64,000 nucleotides of DNA from Ailurus styani (lineage: Eukaryota; Chordata; Mammalia; Carnivora; Ailuridae), in NCBI GenBank assembly GCA_002007465.1, contig LNAC01000846.1, positions 170,365 to 234,364 of the forward strand, read 5' to 3'. Below are positions 1 through 11,228 of this stretch, piece after piece (the stretch's first letter is position 1; the number at the start of each line of letters is the position of its first letter). The notes under the pieces are model-generated. The model was not told the origin of the DNA. It saw nothing but the letters and a program-made list of their open reading frames with translations, and made no database searches. The position numbers were made by a program, and so were the translations under genes.

Positions 1-480
1 AGGGGACGGCGAGCCGGAGGGCTCCTCGCTCGCTCGCCCGCGCCCCGGGGCCCGGGAGCAGCCGGGGCGGGCGCGCGGGGTCAGGGGACCCGCGGGAGGC
101 AGCCCACGGCCCGGGCCCCGCGTCCAGGGTCTCTAACCGGAGAACTGCAGAAGAAAGGCGGGACACATGGAGGAGGGGGCCCCCTGGATTCGGGCATCTC
201 CGAATGAAGACCCCCGAAGCCGCGAGGGTCCCCACTCCCGGAGCCCCCCGAGAGTTCGCCAGGACACTCCCCGGGGGCCGGTTCATCGGGGTGCTCGCCC
301 TCACCCCGCTGAGACCCCCCTGGACACGGCGTGGTCCCCGAGTCTCCGAGGGGCTTGCGCGTCGGGAGCAGGAGGGATGTGTCGCCAGATGCAGGACAGG
401 GTGGCGGAGGAGCCCCCGACGTTTCGGGCGGGAGGTCCCCACGACGCACCCGCTAGTCTAAGACAAGGCGGGTCCGTGGA
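1..480. promoter_or_regulatory. CpG-rich block, possible CpG-island edge
   Basis: Very GC-rich sequence dense in CpG, with a GC-box (GGGGCGGG) near 64-71 and several CGCG runs in the first 90 bases. It falls to ordinary composition by about 480, where a SINE begins. Open frames here are the usual by-product of high GC and show no recognisable protein. In human, DLG5 lies next to the 3' side of POLR3A on the same strand, so this may be the DLG5 promoter region or 5'UTR. That link is inference from remembered synteny, since no DLG5 coding sequence is in the window. Confidence 0.55.
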
Positions 481-509
481 CCACGACGGTCAAGAACTCC
501 TCTGCCTTC

Positions 510-717
510 GGGCGCCTGGGTGGCTCAGTGGGTTAAAGCCGCTGCCTTCGGCTCAGGTCATGATCCCAGGGTCCTGGGATCGAGGCCCACGTCGGGCTCT
601 CTGCTCAGCAGGGAGCCTGCTTCCTCCTCTCCCTGTCTCTCTGCCTGCCTCTCTGCCTACTTGTGATCTCTCTCTCTGTGTCAAATAAACAAATAAAATC
701 TTTAAAAAAAAAAAAAA
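510..717 (+). mobile_element. CAN-SINE (tRNA-Lys derived), full length
   Basis: tRNA-like head beginning GGGCGCCTGGGTGGCTCAG, CT-rich body, AAATAAAATC end and poly-A. An 18-bp perfect target-site duplication flanks it (492-509 and 718-735), so it is a young insertion. Confidence 0.97.
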
Positions 718-735
718 AAGAACTCCTCTGCCTTC

Positions 736-1309
736 CTTCACAGCCCTTTTCAGACTCTCACCGCTTGCCGACCCCGGGCAGGGGGGCCTCAAAGCTGGGG
801 CCCCAGCGGTCCGCTCTCGTAACCCCACCCGACTAGCACAGAGTGGACCCCAGGCCGCTGCCAACGTCTGCGTTGGAGCGAACGGATCTCAAGGACAAAC
901 GCGAGCGGCCCAGGGTGCCTTCGCTCCGACATTCACTTCCACCCCCACCACTTCCTTTCCTGCCCCCAAAAGCAAAATTTTCTCCACCATTCTGCTTCAG
1001 GGGAAGAGTCATTTTTATTTGATGGAAACAAACTTTATGCATAGCAGTTAGAAACAAGGGGGCCAGAATTTGCACTTCACTTTTGGATTTCCCTTTGAAT
1101 AACGGTGCAAGGTGGGAGCAAATCAGTTCCTCTGGCTGATCTCACTTTTCTCCTCAGGAAAACAGGGTGGGGAGAGAGTATTTATTCAGGGGTTATTCAC
1201 CTTGAGTTCATGAATAAGCTAGAGGGTGTCAGTGAAGCTTTGAAATTATGTGAACATTTTTGTGGATATGTATGTATTTCTGGGATGGGGGGGTCCATAG
1301 CTTGGGTTA
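736..1309. other. Unique intergenic sequence
   Basis: GC-rich to about 960, then ordinary sequence. No coding, RNA or repeat signal that I can support. Confidence 0.5.
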
Positions 1310-1323
1310 AATTGTTTAAAACC

Positions 1324-1461
1324 GGGCGCCTGGGTGGCTCAGTGGGTTAAAGCCTCTTGCCTTCGGCTCAGGTCATGGTCTCAGGGTCCTGGGATGGAGC
1401 CCCGCATCGGGCTCTCTGCTCAGCAGGGAGCCTGCTTCCTCCTCTCTCTCTGCCTACTTGT

Positions 1462-1517
<56 letters not shown>

Positions 1518-1545
1518 AAATAAATAAATAAAATCTTTAAAAAAA
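1324..1545 (+). mobile_element. CAN-SINE with expanded CT tract
   Basis: Full-length SINE with a 14-bp target-site duplication (1310-1323 and 1546-1559). Its pyrimidine region has expanded into a long CT microsatellite. Confidence 0.97.
1464..1514 (+). repeat. (CT)n microsatellite inside a SINE
   Basis: About 50 bp of almost pure CT dinucleotide, expanded from the SINE pyrimidine tract. Probably length-polymorphic. Confidence 0.95.
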
Positions 1546-1559
1546 AATTGTTTAAAACC

Positions 1560-2283
1560 TCCATGACCAGACTCCAAAATGACAGAACTAAATTCTTTTA
1601 AGAAGCCTCCCTGCTCAGATAGTCTGGGCTTCTCTCAGCTGAGCGAGGTTCTAGGGGAGGGGAAGACTGGTTACCGCACAGTGCCAGGGTCTAGACAGGC
1701 TCCCTCCAGCTGTCCCTCCCCCCCGCCTGCCCCTGAGACATGGTTCCCCCCTCTGGCCACCACCTGGTCTGCAGCCACTGCCCAGCCAAAATCATCTGCA
1801 AAGGCATCCATCCCACAGGACACACCTGAAGGACAGGACCTCTGTTCTTAGGTGGATTAACTAGAAATCTAGGGGATGGGAAGAAGGAGACAGGGGGAGA
1901 AGGAGAAGCAGGAGACTCGTTTGGTTTATGGTCAGAACCAAGAGTGAGTAAGTCCTGATCCAAAGAGTGCCTGAGACAGCAGGGAGGCTGTCTCCCAGGG
2001 CCCCCGGAAGGATGCCGGGTAGCACGTGTGTCTTCTCTCCGGAGACTTCCAGAGATGCAGCGAGGAAGCTCATTGGCTAAGAGCAATTTCTCCCCGGGAT
2101 GGAGACTAATTTCACCAAACCCTTCATCGGAAACTATGGCATTTTATGCAAAACAAATTCTTGAGGAAAAAGTTTACTTTATAAACACTTAACTTTAGCA
2201 TTCCTTTCACAGGCGACCTTGTAGTTCTGTAGCATTTTATACCCTTCAGGACACCTTCCCACACACCATGTCCCCTGTGCCCC
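1560..2283. other. Unique intergenic sequence
   Basis: No coding, RNA or clear repeat signal. The overlapping open frames on both strands show no recognisable domain. Confidence 0.5.
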
Positions 2284-2713
2284 GTTCTGGGTTGAATTGT
2301 ACCCCCCTAAAAAGATGTGTTCGTGCCCTAACTCCCAGTACCTGGGGATGTGACCTTGTTTGGAAATAAGGTCTTTGCAGATGTAATCAAGTTAAAATAA
2401 GGTCATACAGGATTCGGGTAGGTCCTAATCCAATGACAGGTGTTCTTAGAAGAGGGAAATGTGGACACAGACACGCCCACAGAGGAGAATACTATGTGTT
2501 CTCTCTCCCAGAAGATGGAAGCAGAGGTTGAAGTGATGGGTCTACCAGTCAAGGAACACCAAGGATTACGGGCAACCACCAAAAGCTAGGAAAGAAGCCT
2601 GGAATGGACTCTCCCTCAGAGCCCTCGGAGACTTCTGGCCTCCAGAACAGTGAGTTACTAGATTTCTGCTTTGCGGTTTGTGGTCATTTGTTATGGGAAC
2701 CCCAGGAAACACA
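2284..2713 (+). mobile_element. Ancient MaLR-type LTR (MLT1-like)
   Basis: Starts with a GGGTTGAATTGTACCCCC-type 5' end. It continues with the 'TTTGGAAATAAGGTCTTTGCAG' class of internal sequence and ends with 'TTCTGGCCTCCAGAAC' and a 'GGAAACACAG' terminus, which I recognise as the MLT1 group of ERVL-MaLR LTRs. Diverged, with no internal coding sequence. The subfamily call is from memory. Confidence 0.75.
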
Positions 2714-3299
2714 GCCCCCTCACGATTGAGGAAGCCTGAAAGACAAAGCTGGGCATTCCCGTTTTACAAATCACCCTAATACCTGACCACTACTGCTTAA
2801 GAATTTTTCTGTAGAGGTACCACTTTTCCTTCTTTCTTCTGGTCTTAGAAACAGAGGGCCCCTCCTCCTTGAGAACAGCCCTTTGATGTTCTGGGCACAA
2901 TCCCTGCAGTCTCAATGCATGTGTGCACATGGTCTCCCCACTGCACTAACCACCCCCCATCTCCCCCTGCTTAGAGACCCCCTTCTCTCTCTCATGTCCT
3001 CAGGAAGGAGCCACTGCCTGACAAAGGGACCTCCACAGGCTCACAGACCACTCCTTAGTTGGTGCTTTGCAATCCGCCTTCTGAGCCCAACTCCCCACAG
3101 ACAAGTGCTCTCCCCGCAGGCATTCACCTTTCACCCCGCCTGCGTGTCCACTCTGCTCGGCTTCACCCCGCTCTTGAGAACTCCTTGTTCTCCCTCCGAC
3201 CCCTCCTGTCCTCACCAGCTCCTTTCCTTCATTCCTCGTGTCCCTCCCTCCTACAGGGCCTGCACACCAGAGCTGGACAGAGGTGCGCTCAGATCCCAC
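2714..3299. other. Unique intergenic sequence, pyrimidine-rich
   Basis: CT-rich DNA with chance open frames (for example 2883-3371). No recognisable protein. Confidence 0.5.
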
Positions 3300-3480
3300 C
3301 ATAGACAGTCACTGACTCCGTATGCCTGGACTAGCTGCTTGACTTCTCTGAGCCTCCGTTCTGCATTTTGAAACTGGGAATAAGCATCACGCTTTGGCAG
3401 GGTTAAGAGGGTTCCGAGCTAGGGCTGGTACAAAGCTCCGGCAGGATGCCTGGTATCTGATGGGCATAGAACACCCCGCC
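3300..3480 (+). repeat. Possible MIR fragment
   Basis: Contains the MIR-like order 'CTGCTTGACTTCTCTGAGCCTC' followed by a 'TGGGAATAAGCATC' segment. Strongly diverged. Confidence 0.4.
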
Positions 3481-3509
3481 CCCCAAGGTAGCACTTGTAC
3501 AGGCAACTT

Positions 3510-3690
3510 CTGCAGTCAGAATGCCTGATTTAAATACTAGCTTTGCAACGTACTAGCCTCGTGACGTTGGGTAAAACTCTGGTGCCTCCAGCTCCTCACC
3601 TTTAATATAGGGGTATCAGTAAAAATATTAAAGTAGTTAGTGCTCAAATATATATATATATATATTAGTGCTCAGTCAATGGTAGATTTC
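3510..3690 (+). repeat. MIR fragment with TA microsatellite
   Basis: Core resembles MIR ('ACTAGCCTCGTGACGTTGGGTAA... CCTCACCTTTAATATAGGGG'), followed by an (AT)n run at 3650-3666 and a 'GTGCTCAGTCAATGG' end. Confidence 0.55.
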
Positions 3691-4306
3691 ACTGTGCTTT
3701 TGGCCTCTACTCTCGTGTGGGTCTGAGCGGAAAGACTCTGCAAGGCACGTAGAGACAGGTTTTGGGCAGATGTTTCCAGATTCCTGAATAAAAGGTTGTG
3801 GCCTCCGGCTTAAAGACTTCCATTTGACTCGTATTCTGGTGGGAAGAGCAGGGCCCCTTCTACCGTGTTCTCTGCCGTATCTCCCCAGCACAGTGCCCGG
3901 CCTGTGTTAGATGCTCAGTACATATTTTTTAATTAATCCGTGAACGCATGAATAAATAAACAACTCAAGAGTTTTTGCGCTGTGGCCCCATTTCAAAACT
4001 AATTTCTGCCCCCAACAGAAAGATGGGGAAAGAATACCTCAAAGAAGAGCATCCTCGGAAGCAAGCGAGACAGTGCCCCCGGAAGCGGGCAGCGGGCAGC
4101 GGGTGGGGAGGGGAGGGCAGGGGCCGGCTCCGCCCACTCCGGAGCCACGCCCCCGTGCTCGGCCCCCGGAGCCCCACCCTCTCCCGCTGCAGGCTGGACC
4201 CACCGGTCCAAGCTGAAGTATGGAAGGCAGGGTCCCCCCCAACACTGCAAGCCCGGTCCTGCCGGGGAGCGTCAACCCTTTGATTCGGAGCCCATTCCTC
4301 ACATGT
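3691..4306. other. Unique intergenic sequence
   Basis: GC-rich between about 4070 and 4200. No coding or RNA signal. Confidence 0.45.
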
Positions 4307-4323
4307 CAGCTTAGATGTTATTT

Positions 4324-4533
4324 TTTTTTATAAAGTTTTTTTTTTTTAAGATTTTATTTATTTATTTCACAGAGGGAGAGAGATCACAAGGAGGCAGAGA
4401 GGCAGGCAGAGAGAGAGGGGGAAGCAGGCTCCCCGCTGAGCAGGGAGCCCGATGCGGGCCTCGATCCCAGGACCCTGAGATCATGACCTGAGCCGAAGGC
4501 AGAGGCTTTAACCCACTGAGCCACCCAGGCGCC
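4324..4533 (-). mobile_element. CAN-SINE, full length
   Basis: Reads poly-T, TTTATTTATTTC..., ending CCACCCAGGCGCC. Flanked by a 17-bp target-site duplication (4307-4323 and 4534-4550). Confidence 0.97.
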
Positions 4534-4639
4534 CAGCTTAGATGTTATTTACTCCAAGAAGCCACGCAGGCCTTTCCGACCTCCTCTCAAAAGGGCAGGA
4601 TGGCCCCTGATATGTCCCGTCTAGTCGTGGAACGTGTCG

Positions 4640-5093
4640 TGGGAGGTGTGTTATGTTACAAGGGGGAAGGAGACGGTGCAGGTGTGATTGAAGTGACAAA
4701 CGTGAAGACGGGGAGAGTTGCCTGGATGAGGCAGGGGGGGCCCAGTCTAACCACACGAGCCCTTAGAAGCAGAGAAGTTTCTCAGTGTGGAGGGGAAGTC
4801 AAGAGGTTCCAACCACAAGGACTGGACTCAGCACGGGGGGGCTCCGAGACGGAGGGGCCCCGTGAAAAGACCCAAGAGAGGCTGTAGAAGGAAGGGCTGG
4901 TGTCCCGCTGATAGCCGGCCAGCAAGCAGCCAGCCGACGCCTTGAGTTTTAGGCTTGTGAGGCCCCGAGTGCAGAAACCAGTTGAGCCAACTGGGACCTC
5001 AGACCTTCCGAGCTATGAGATGGTAACTGTGGGTCTGAAAGCCCTCCATTTGAGACAAGTTTGTTATGGCAGCCATAGAAAACCGACACTTCC
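4640..5093 (+). mobile_element. Ancient LTR-like repeat remnant (MaLR class)
   Basis: Segments such as 'GGCCCAGTCTAACCACACG', 'CTTGTGAGGCCCCGAGTGCAG' and 'GTTATGGCAGCCATAGAAAA' match the general pattern of old MaLR-type LTRs. Family from memory; no coding content. Confidence 0.55.
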
Positions 5094-6380
5094 CGAAGAC
5101 CCTGAGCTCTGCAGACACAGGAACAGTATCTTCTTGTTCACTGCGAAACCCCGGTACTTACCGTGATGCCTGCCGTTTGGTAGGCACTCAAAACAACCCT
5201 GTTGTATGAGTGAATGGACACCTACTCTTCCACAGGACTTGCTTTGGGGGTAATTATTTACGGCATCTTTTATAAACAAAATCCAGTTCACCAACAATCC
5301 GAGTAAGGTTTTCAAATGAAGAAATTTAGAAACCAGGCTTCCTCTACAGACTGAGTGAGCTGGGGCCCCCGGGGCCTCTGACCCTGACTTTTATGTTCTA
5401 ATAGATAAGCAACAGCTGTTCCCCGGAGCAACAGACCCTGGCGCTCCGCTCCGCGTGTGCAGCAGCTTTGGCAGGAAACAAGGCTGCACGCAAGAGAGTG
5501 CACGCGCACGTGAGCTCGGCCAGCGTGGGAGGGCCTTGTGCGCGGTCTCGGCGTGGGTGGAGGTCTCTGTGAGTACAAACTGCACTAATGAACACTTGCA
5601 TGTGTGTGGGCAGAGGAGGAACCCTTTTAGGAGAGCTTCCCTGCCCCCCGTGGAAAGTGCGTGTGGCCCGGGACCTGAGGTGTGACGTTTAAAAGGATTT
5701 CCTTGCACAGTTCTTGAAGTGAATGAACTCCCTCAGGATGCTGAAAATGGAATTCTACTTATGAAGACGCTAGGTTTCACCCAACTTTTTAAGAATGCTG
5801 TGACGATGAAATGAACTATATACCTGTTTAGAAAAAACATTAACTTAAGCTAGGCTCTTGGCTCAAATCATGAAGACATTTTTCTTCCAGATGGCTTTTG
5901 TTCTTAGTTCAAGAATAGCCCAGAGGCAAATTTCCTAAAATTTTAAAACAGGAAATCTGGGAGAGTCTCATTTAGTAATGAGTCTTGCTCAAGGTACTGG
6001 GACAGGGTGAGACCAGAGATTCAAAGCTTTTGAGAACCTTAGAAAGGATTAATTAATGATTAACAATTAAATAGTTAACAACCATTTATTGAGTGCTGAC
6101 TGTGTGCCATGCCCTAAGCTAGGCCCTAGGGCTACCCACCTTATTTTGCAAATGAAGAGCCAAGAGGTTGCTTGCCCAAAACTACACTGTCAGAACTGGG
6201 GCAAGGACTCCAGTTCATCGCCACGTTCATCGCTGTCTAGACTAGCCTATGCCCACCTTGGAGTCTTCAACTTCAGTTTTTTTAGTCCTTCTTCGTACCC
6301 ACAGACTGTCTGCAGCAACCCTGCAAGGCTTAAGCCCCAGCTCCTCATCCTTTATCCCTCCTTGGCATGTAAACACTGCC
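5094..6380. other. Intergenic sequence, mostly unique
   Basis: No gene seen. About 6075-6190 ('ACCATTTATTGAGTGCTGACTGTGTGCCATG') has the wording of an old L2/MIR-class repeat. The rest is unassigned. Confidence 0.45.
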
Positions 6381-6383
6381 GGG

Positions 6384-6620
6384 GGTGGGGGTGCATCTGG
6401 GTGGCTCAGTTGATTAAGATTAAGCATCTGAAAAAAAAAATTAAGCATCTGCCTTCGGCTCAGGTCGTGATCCCAGGGTTCTGGGATCAAGCCCCGCATC
6501 AGGCTCCCTACTCAGGGGGAAGCCTGCTTCTCCCTCTCCTTCTGCCTATCACTCCCCCTGCTTGTGCTCTCTCTCTCTCTCCCTCTATCTCTCTCTCTCT
6601 CCCTCCCATCCCTACCCCCC
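6384..6620 (+). mobile_element. Diverged CAN-SINE
   Basis: tRNA-like head (GGTGCATCTGGGTGGCTCAG), a small internal duplication with an A-run near 6425-6440, and a CT-rich body. No clean poly-A or target-site duplication, so it is older. Confidence 0.85.
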
Positions 6621-7478
6621 AATTCTCCAGAGACTGACCCTCTCTGAGCCCTCTCCTCCAATGTCTCCTCTTGACCTATCCAAACCCGTCTCACCCTTTA
6701 GGACCAGGAAAGCCTCCTGCTGACCCGCCCTCCCCTCCCCAGAACGCCAGAGGTGCTTCTGGCTCAAACCACTTCTCCCCCTGTTGCCGTGACCCATTCA
6801 TTGCCTTGCATTGTTGACAGTTTCACTGGGTTGGGTTCCAGCACCCAAACATGCTGGGACAGGGACTCTGCTTTGTTCCTTTTCGCACAGTCCTCCCAGG
6901 ATGGCCTAGGATGGGAGAGGCCCAAAGCCAGATGCTTCCAAAGTACCTGAGGATCCAAAAAACCCAGGCAGAGGGGTGGAGGGAAGCCTGCAGCTTTCTA
7001 CCCTTCAGACCCGTTTGAAGGTCACTTCTGCAGAAGCCCACCCAGTCCCAGCATCTCCCCCAAATTATCAAAGTGGGCTTCAATTCCCTTTGAGCAGTAA
7101 TTTTCCTTCCTGGCATTCCTCACGGTTTACATCATCTCTTCTAGGACTCTGCATTTAGTGACTGGCTCCCGAGGGACTGTAAGCTCCAGTGAACACCTGT
7201 CCGGCTCACCTGTGTATCCTCAGCATCTCGTCTGATGCACGACAGAGGCTCTGGACTGTGTGTTGAAAGATTGGATTAGAGAAGGCCAGGAGATTACCTG
7301 CTCCTGGTGCCCGTGGTTATGCTCAGGAACTCCTTGGGGCCACTTCATCTCTCTGGTCTAGACCGGGGACTCTAGTCTGGGAGCACCAGGGTCTCCTGGC
7401 TTATTACAGCCCCAGCCACAGCGCACATGATGACAGTTTCCCTTTCCTGAGCCCCAACTACTCGCCCTGCACTAAAGG
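6621..7478. other. Unique intergenic sequence
   Basis: No coding signal. About 7100-7275 is weakly reminiscent of an L2 3' end ('GACTGTAAGCTCCAGTGAACACC'). Confidence 0.4.
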
Positions 7479-7490
7479 TCTCCCTGGCAG

Positions 7491-7920
7491 GGGCCCCTGG
7501 GTGGCTCAATCGTTAAGTGTCTGCCTTCGGCTCAGGTCATGATCCCAGGGTCCTGGGATCGAGCCCCGAATCAGGCTCCCCGCTCAGTGGGAAGCCCGCT
7601 TCTCCCTCTCCCACTCTCTCTGCTTGTGTTCCCTCTCTCACTGTGTCTCTCTCTGTCAAATAAATAAAATTATTATTATTTTTTTTTAAAAGATTTTATT
7701 TATTTATTTGACACAAGAGAGAGATTACAAGTAGGCAGAGAGGCAGGCAGAGAGACAGGGAGAGGAGGAAGCAGGCACCCTGCTGAGCAGAGAGCCCGAT
7801 GCGGGCCNGGCTCCCCGCTCAGTGGGAAGCCCGCTTCTCCCTCTCCCACTCTCTCTGCTTGTGTTCCCTCTCTCACTGTGTCTCTCTCTGTCAAATAAAT
7901 AAAATTAAAAAAAAAAAAGT
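7491..7920 (+). mobile_element. CAN-SINE interrupted by a second SINE and an assembly join
   Basis: A + strand SINE flanked by a 12-bp target-site duplication (7479-7490 and 7921-7932). After its tail comes a minus-strand SINE piece cut at an N (7808). The 3' half of the first SINE is then repeated (7575-7672 versus 7809-7906). The repeat is most simply an assembly artefact. Confidence 0.9.
7683..7807 (-). mobile_element. CAN-SINE fragment truncated at an N
   Basis: TTTAAAAGATTTTATTTATTTATTTGACAC... in inverse orientation, stopping abruptly at the N at 7808 before the tRNA-like head. Confidence 0.92.
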
Positions 7921-8226
7921 TCTCCCTGGCAGCCTGCAGTTACTCTCCAACACACCCGTGAGCATGGGCCATCATCAGCTCCATTCAACGGATGAGGAAC
8001 TCAAGGCTCAGCATTCCCAACCCCCTCCCAGCCCACTGACTGTGTGCCTATCCTCATCTGGTAGGGAAAGAATCCCTGGTGCCAGGCAATGGCCAAGAAG
8101 CCTCAGAAAATGCATCAGAATTACCCCTGCCTTGCAAGGAATGAAACCCCGCTGCCAGAGAACAAGCTAGAAAGCGACGGTTGTAAACCTGCACAGACAC
8201 GTGTACATCAAATGCAAATGGACTTC

Positions 8227-8424
8227 GGCGCCTGGGTGGCTCAGTGGGTTAAAGCCTCTGCCTTCGGCTTAGGTCATGATCTCAGGGTCCTGGGATCGAG
8301 GCCCCCATCGGGCTCTCTGCTCAGTGGGGAGCCTGCTTCCCCCTCTCTCTCTGCCTGCCTCTCTGCCTACTTGTGATCTGATCTCTCTCTGTATCAAATA
8401 AATAAATAAAATCTTTTTATTTTT
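8227..8424 (+). mobile_element. CAN-SINE
   Basis: Complete tRNA-like head, CT region and AAATAAATAAATAAAATC tail. Confidence 0.95.
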
Positions 8425-8464
8425 TTTTATTTTTTTTTTTTAAAGATTTTATTTATTTGACACA
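8425..8464 (-). mobile_element. CAN-SINE tail fragment ending at an N
   Basis: Only the poly-T, TTTATTTATTTGACACA end of an inverse SINE is present, followed by an N at 8465. The next bases (CAAATGGAC) repeat those just left of the neighbouring SINE (8215-8223), which indicates an assembly join. Confidence 0.85.
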
Positions 8465-8465
8465 N

Positions 8466-10110
8466 CAAATGGACCCACGGGCCTGGTGAACTCTTCACGG
8501 TGGCGAGAATGAACCGGAGCCAGAACCCAGCGGCCGGAAGGGATGCTGCAGCCTGGTTTGGGTAAAAAGAAACGCACTGGCGCCCAAGGCTTCTGGGGCA
8601 TTTGAAATCCTTTCAACATTCTCTCCGGTGTCTCTCCTCCCCACCACGTGGTGGTCACCGTGCTGCCAGCGCACGCGGAGGCTCAGAGAAGCACGTCAAC
8701 CTGCTCAGGACCGCAAAGACGGGGAGCGACGGCATCGGGGGTAACCTCCACGGCCTTCGTCGCTCCCCATGGGTGTCAGCAAGGCTGCTGCGGAAGCAGA
8801 CCTCCTTGGTGCAGAAGCGGCAGCTGGAGAAACAGCTGCGGGTTGGAACACGGGCCTCTAGTTTCCAGCCCAGAAGCGCCCAGCTCTGCACAGAACTGCA
8901 CTGGGGTTGTTCCCTCGGGGAGAGCCCCTCCGTGAAGGCCTCATGAGGCCAGGCTTCGGGCCCCAGCAGAGGTAGCTGCGGGAGTGCGAGGCCAGGAGGA
9001 CCTCTGAGACACTGAAGATCCAGGGAGATGATGGCCAGGCCATATATAAAAATAGAACTCTCACCCACGATCTGAAGCCACCAGTTCAAGAGCCAACCCA
9101 CTGCCTCCAGCAACTGGTCCAGGAAGCCAAACAATGCCTGTAGCAATCGGCCCCAAAGAACTAAGATTCAGAACGGACAGCTTCCCGGGATTTCTGGCTC
9201 CGGTGCAGGACCCACCGGGGAAAGCCACCGATGCTCCCCTCGCCAGCCCCCCAGGGTGCTCCACTTCCGGCTTCCCCGTGCCAAGCCTCCGGTCTGGGCA
9301 CACCTGGAGTCTTCCCCCTTTCCCCGGTGCAACTTGATCACTTCTCCGCACACCGGAGAGCAAGTGATGGGGGCTGACTCCCTTGCTATAGCAAACTGAG
9401 AGTGGCCTCTACTTTTCCTCCTGTGGGTGGTCTTCCTTTATTTCCACATCTCTTAATTGCCTCATTGCTTTGTGACTCTGTTTTCATACCTGTGCCATGG
9501 GATAGTAACTCTAGACCCTGAAGCCCAGGCAGGAGAAGCATCTACTTACCCCAGCTCCTCTCCTCCAGAGCTTCTGAAAGCAAACATAGGAGCCTTTTCC
9601 GGAACTGCACACGTGTCACCTTTACCTACCAGTGAAAGTGAAGTGAGCTGAAGGAGCAAAAGTGAGTCACCAGGAGCCCAGACACTTCCCAGACAGGGAA
9701 GGCCCATCACGGCACCAGCTCTCCCAGTCCTCAGAGCAGCCCCCCAGGGACGTGCCACTCTCTGCACACCCACTTCACAAAAGGGGACCCTAATCGCCGG
9801 GAGGTGAGAGGGGTGTCCAAGGACGCACAACGAGCAAGTAGAAGAGGTCCCGGGAAGACAGCCGTGAGTAAGGCGTTCTCCACCTGAGGGCTAGCACCTT
9901 TCTGGGATGAAGAGGCCACCCTGTTAATCCCCGGCCAGCCAGTCCCTCCGGGCCACCCGGAGGGTGAAAGGCACCTTACGTTCAGAACGAGCCAAATACA
10001 CGTGTCACTAGACAACACGAGAGATGCTGCCCCCAGGGGCAGGACGCACCTGGGGGACCCATCCAGGCTCTCAAGTGCATCACCGCCTTCAGCTCAAACG
10101 CCACCCCCTC
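8466..10110. other. Unique intergenic sequence
   Basis: About 1.6 kb with no interspersed repeat that I can name confidently. It contains a 163-codon open frame on the minus strand (8655-9146) with an early hydrophobic stretch but no recognisable family and no splice or promoter support, so I do not call a gene. GC-rich with scattered CpG. Confidence 0.45.
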
Positions 10111-10112
10111 TA

Positions 10113-10161
10113 TCAGAACACCCCCCCACACACACCCCCCCACACACACGCGCACACACAC
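10113..10161 (+). repeat. CA/C-rich simple repeat
   Basis: Alternating C-runs and CACACA blocks ending in CGCGCACACACA. Confidence 0.9.
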
Positions 10162-10259
10162 GGGGCCAGATGCGGCCACACTGTTGGAGGCCTGTGCGCG
10201 TCCCCAGCCAGACTCCGAGCGGCAGGGGGAGAGGCCAGGTTTGCTCCTCTCTCGGGGAA

Positions 10260-10440
10260 CTCCCTCCTGCCGCCCCCTCCCTCCTGCTGACACTTGGGGG
10301 ACTTGCAGTAATTGTCAGCTGAGTGAATAAATTAATGACAGAAGGAGACAGAGGCGCTAGCAGCTCAGAGGAATTCAAGCAGAATGGAGTAAGTGCTAAG
10401 TGGTGGTGGAATGAGTCATTACTGCTGGCGGGAGGGAAGA
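10260..10440. promoter_or_regulatory. Candidate regulatory element (motif-dense unique sequence)
   Basis: Non-repetitive stretch with an AP-1-like TGAGTCAT (10412-10419), several CAGCTG/TCAGCTG E-box-like words and homeodomain-type ATTAATGA. Motif density is suggestive only. Confidence 0.25.
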
Positions 10441-10788
10441 GGGGAAAGGCATTCATCCTCTCTCCCCTGCACTGTCAAAACAGAGCCTCACCTCTTCCTC
10501 CCGCCCCGACTCTCTCACGTTCAGGAGAGAGCAGACAATGCACGTGGGTAAAGTATGCCAGGGCGCACACCCACAGAGCCGCCCCCTCTGCTACCCCCTA
10601 GGGTAAGAAATAGCATTTGGCCAGAGCTCCAAGGCCTCCTGTGCTCCCTCCACCGGCAGCCCATCACCCACCTCTGCCCCCCACCTCTGTCCTGAACCTG
10701 GTATGAGCCATTTTTGGCTTTTCTCTATAGTTTGGCCGTATGTATGTGCATGTATATATGTTTCACTAAAGAACACATTGTTGTGTCT

Positions 10789-10921
10789 GGCTCCCAGCTC
10801 AGCAGGCAGTCTGCTTCTCCCTCTGCCTCTGCCTCTCCCCTGCGTGTACTCTCTCTGCCGCTCTCTCTTAAACGAATAAATAAAATCTTTAAAAAGTATA
10901 AATAGAATAAAATAAAATAAA
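10789..10921 (+). mobile_element. 5'-truncated CAN-SINE
   Basis: Lacks the tRNA-like head. It retains 'AGCAGGCAGTCTGCTTCTCCC', a CT body and AATAAATAAAATC followed by an AATAAAATAAAATAAA-type tail. Confidence 0.85.
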
Positions 10922-11228
10922 AACCCCTCTGATACATAAACATGGCCCCGAACCCCAGATGGGATGGCCTAGAAGCCCATACACTGAACCCAGCTAAATA
11001 AAAGGTCAATATATAAACTTAACTGCAAGCAAATCCAGTGAGAACATGCCTCCAAAAACTTCAAGGCTCCTAACTGCTGGGAAGATATCACTACAGTCTT
11101 GGCTGTTTGAGGCCCTTTCTAACCTGACCCTGACTTACCATTTTAGCTTTCACTTCAACCATTGCCAACATGGATCAAAATATAATGACAATAATGATGA
11201 TGGTAATTCCTAACAATAGTGATCCTGG

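Noticed and set aside
81..688. Overlapping frames in the CpG-rich left edge
   Set aside because: High GC removes stops; sequences are Pro/Arg/Gly-rich low complexity with no match to DLG5 or other proteins I know.
2284..2713. Retroviral coding remains next to LTR-like sequences
   Set aside because: Only solitary, diverged LTR-type sequence is seen here and at 4640-5093 and 19796-20145; no gag, pol or env signal.
6089..6637. 182-codon open frame
   Set aside because: Half of it is translated SINE; the remainder has no recognisable homology.
8655..9146. 163-codon minus-strand frame with a hydrophobic start
   Set aside because: No recognisable family, low-complexity composition, and an overlapping plus-strand frame of similar quality. 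No splice or promoter evidence.
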